NCBI GenBank assembly: GCA_027021605.1
Contig: JALUUA010000315.1
Span: 1-5,951 of the forward strand
DNA from: Candidatus Bipolaricaulota bacterium
Lineage (GTDB): Bacteria; Bipolaricaulota; Bipolaricaulia; RBG-16-55-9
Direction of reading: 5' to 3'
Length of the DNA stretch: 5,951 nucleotides
Both the position numbers and the translations under genes were made by a program. This document shows positions 4,201 to 5,951 of this stretch, piece after piece. The notes beneath the pieces were generated by a model. It had not been told where the DNA came from, made no database searches, and saw nothing but the letters and a program-made list of their open reading frames with translations. Every line of letters begins with the position of its first letter. The first letter of the stretch is position 1.

Positions 4201-5951
4201 TTACGCCGGTTCCACCCGCGCGGCGCAGGCTTTAAGCTCCGTGATCCCGCAGATCGGGTCGATCGCGTCGTTCGTCAGGAGGTTCGTGGGGCTCTCCGCG
4301 TAGTGGAGCGGCATCCAGATCACGCCTTCGTGAATATCCCCGACCTTGGCTTTCACCACCAGCTCCCCGCGACGCGTCTTGACTTTCACCCGATCCCCGG
4401 TTTGGACCCCCAGCCTCTCGGCGTCTTGGGGGCTGATCTGCACGAAGTTCTCGGGCTCGCCCTTCCCGGCGCGGGTCCGCCGCGACATCGTCCCCGCGTT
4501 GTACTGCAGGAACGTGCGGCCCGTCGTCAAGATGAAGGGATAGTCGTCGTCGGGCTCCTCGGCGGGCGGCTCGTGGTCGACGGCCGTGAGGCGGGCCCGC
4601 CCGCCCGCGCGCGGGAAGCGCCCCACGTGCAGCGTGGGCGTCCCGGGGTGATCGTCGGAGGGGCAGGGCCACTGGAGCCCCCGCTCGCGCTCCAGGCGCT
4701 CGTAGCTCATCCCGGCGTAGATGGGCACCAGCCTGCGGATCTCCTCGAAGATCTCCTCGGCGTTGTTATAGTGCATCGGGTAGCCCAGCCGCTCGGCCAG
4801 CTCACAGAGGATTTGCCCGTCGGGCTTGCTCTCCCCCACGGGCTCGATGGCTTTATGAACGCGCTGGACCCGCCGCTCCGAGTTGACGAACGTGCCGTCT
4901 TTCTCGGCGAACGAGGCCGCCGGGAGCACCACGTGGGCGTACTCCATCGTGCGGGTGGGGAAGATGTCCTGTACGATCAGGAGCTCCAGCGATTGCAGGG
5001 CTTTCTCAACTTTGCGGAGGTTCCCCTCGCTCAAGGCGACGTCCTCGCCGATGCAGTAGAGCCCCTTGAGCTTCCCCTGCAGCGCCCGGTCCCACATGTG
5101 CGAGCAGTACAGGAACATGAACTCGCTGGGGCCGCGGGGGGCGGGCAGCGGGACGCCCCAGGCGTCCTCGAACTTCTTGACGGCCTCCGGGTCGCTCCAG
5201 GGCTGGTAGCCGGGGAGCGACTCCGGGCGGACCATGTCCGTGGCGCCCTGGACGTCGTTCTGGCCGCGCAGGGCGTTCAAGCCCCCGCTCTTTGCGCCCA
5301 AGTTGCCCGTGATCAGGGCCAGGTTCGCCAAGGCCTGGACGTTGGCCACCCCCGTGCGGTGCTCCGTGATCCCGATGCCGTAGGCGATGCTGGCGGGCTT
5401 GTGGGTGGCGTACAGCTCCGCCGCCTCGCGGATCTTCCGCGCGGGGACGCCCACGATCCCCTCCACCCGCTCGGGCGGGTAGCGCTTGACGGTCTCCTGA
5501 AAAGCCTCGAAGTTCTCGCAGCGCTCCCGGATGTATTTCTCGTCGTGCAGCTTGTGTTCCAGGATGTGGTGGGCCATCGCGTTGAAGAGCGCCACCTCCG
5601 AGCCGGGCTTGACGGCGAGGTGGAGCACGAAGGCCCCAACCCGCTCGGCCTCCTTGACGACCTCGGTCCGGCGCGGGTCGATCACGATGAGCTTTGTCCC
5701 GTTGCGCAGGGCGGGCTTCATCCAGACGGACCAGATGATGGGATGCGAGCCCGCGGGGTTGGCCCCCACGACCATGAGCAGCTGGGGTCCGGGCTCCAAG
5801 AACTCGCGGATGGAGTTGGACATCGCGCCCGCGCCCAGGACGGCGCTTAAGCCCGTGACGGTGGCCGAGTGGCAGATCCGCTGGCACTGGTCGACGTTGT
5901 TCGTCCCGAGCACCGCACGGGCGAACTTCTGGGCCAGATAGTTTTCTTCCA
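4201..5951 (-). CDS. fdhF: Formate dehydrogenase alpha subunit, molybdopterin oxidoreductase (5' end outside window)
   Basis: C-terminal ~582 residues of a Mo/W-bis-MGD formate dehydrogenase catalytic subunit (formate + acceptor to CO2 + reduced acceptor). The frame is open to the right edge, beginning EENYLAQKFARAVLGTNNVDQC, so the GTG at 5911-5913 is an internal Val codon, not a start. Counting from the edge, the metal-ligand position is Cys26 in RICHSATV (TGC, 5872-5874), followed by the family His; E. coli FdhF has selenocysteine there. The active-site Arg lies in NALRGQNDVQGATDM (Arg228). AEKDGTFVNSERRVQRV (348-364) and a C-terminal cofactor-binding domain from about 467 to the terminal RVEPA complete the family pattern. 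The missing N-terminus should hold the 4Fe-4S domain and possibly ferredoxin-like domains, so the electron acceptor cannot be told. The stop is 84 nt before the Usp gene, so these are probably one transcript. Identity as formate dehydrogenase is strong; the symbol is the family's common one. Confidence 0.93.
   Translation of the reverse strand, partial: EENYLAQKFARAVLGTNNVDQCQRICHSATVTGLSAVLGAGAMSNSIREFLEPGPQLLMVVGANPAGSHPIIWSVWMKPALRNGTKLIVIDPRRTEVVKEAERVGAFVLHLAVKPGSEVALFNAMAHHILEHKLHDEKYIRERCENFEAFQETVKRYPPERVEGIVGVPARKIREAAELYATHKPASIAYGIGITEHRTGVANVQALANLALITGNLGAKSGGLNALRGQNDVQGATDMVRPESLPGYQPWSDPEAVKKFEDAWGVPLPAPRGPSEFMFLYCSHMWDRALQGKLKGLYCIGEDVALSEGNLRKVEKALQSLELLIVQDIFPTRTMEYAHVVLPAASFAEKDGTFVNSERRVQRVHKAIEPVGESKPDGQILCELAERLGYPMHYNNAEEIFEEIRRLVPIYAGMSYERLERERGLQWPCPSDDHPGTPTLHVGRFPRAGGRARLTAVDHEPPAEEPDDDYPFILTTGRTFLQYNAGTMSRRTRAGKGEPENFVQISPQDAERLGVQTGDRVKVKTRRGELVVKAKVGDIHEGVIWMPLHYAESPTNLLTNDAIDPICGITELKACAARVEPA

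Noticed and set aside
3139..5850. A 2.7-kb open frame on the plus strand (about 903 codons) opposite formate dehydrogenase and Usp.
   Set aside because: It runs antisense to two certain genes and across their spacer, its translation has no recognisable domain, and it is rich in Leu/Val/Gly/Asp/His as expected when GC-biased codons are read backwards. It is best explained as a composition artefact.
5911..5913. GTG as the start codon of formate dehydrogenase, giving a complete 570-residue protein.
   Set aside because: The frame continues upstream as EENYLAQKFARA, which is conserved family sequence, so the gene is simply cut by the window edge.
1..5951. CRISPR arrays, tRNA or rRNA genes, insertion sequences or integrase genes.
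   Set aside because: No regularly spaced direct repeats, cloverleaf-like segments, terminal inverted repeats or transposase-like proteins were seen.

Overview
This is a GC-rich bacterial window in which every convincing gene lies on the minus strand. Read in the direction of transcription (high to low coordinates), the order is: the 3' part of a molybdopterin formate dehydrogenase alpha subunit (cut by the right edge), a tandem universal stress protein (Usp), a CPA2-type cation/proton antiporter, a small two-CBS-domain protein, and the large subunit of exonuclease VII (xseA). The sequence is bacterial (XseA, Shine-Dalgarno sites, tight gene packing). It does not fix a phylum: the strong GC bias and charged, Arg/Glu-rich proteins would suit several high-GC, possibly thermophilic or anaerobic lineages.

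Layout. 5951-4201: formate dehydrogenase, with its Mo-ligand cysteine just inside the right edge. 4200-4117: an 84-nt spacer holding a period-6 repeat that stays in one reading frame with both neighbours. 4116-3265: tandem Usp. 3264-3231: a 34-nt spacer that is one long G-run array and contains the ribosome binding site of the next gene. 3230-1974: antiporter. 1973-1956: 18-nt spacer. 1955-1509: CBS-pair protein. 1508-1462: 47-nt spacer with a small GC hairpin. 1461-130: xseA. 129-1: no gene recognised; the small exonuclease VII subunit gene (xseB), often found next to xseA, is not intact here.

How the genes may work together. The middle three look like a functional set: an antiporter membrane domain without a cytoplasmic regulatory domain, flanked by two separate soluble proteins of nucleotide-binding families (Usp with ATP-type glycine motifs, and a CBS pair). 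I infer an energy- or stress-sensing ion/pH homeostasis module, probably co-transcribed with formate dehydrogenase. xseA is probably a passenger downstream.

The two most unusual sequence signals are a canonical G-quadruplex motif that covers the antiporter ribosome binding site, and the formate dehydrogenase/Usp junction, where a single TAA separates two same-frame genes joined by an acidic repeat-encoded linker.
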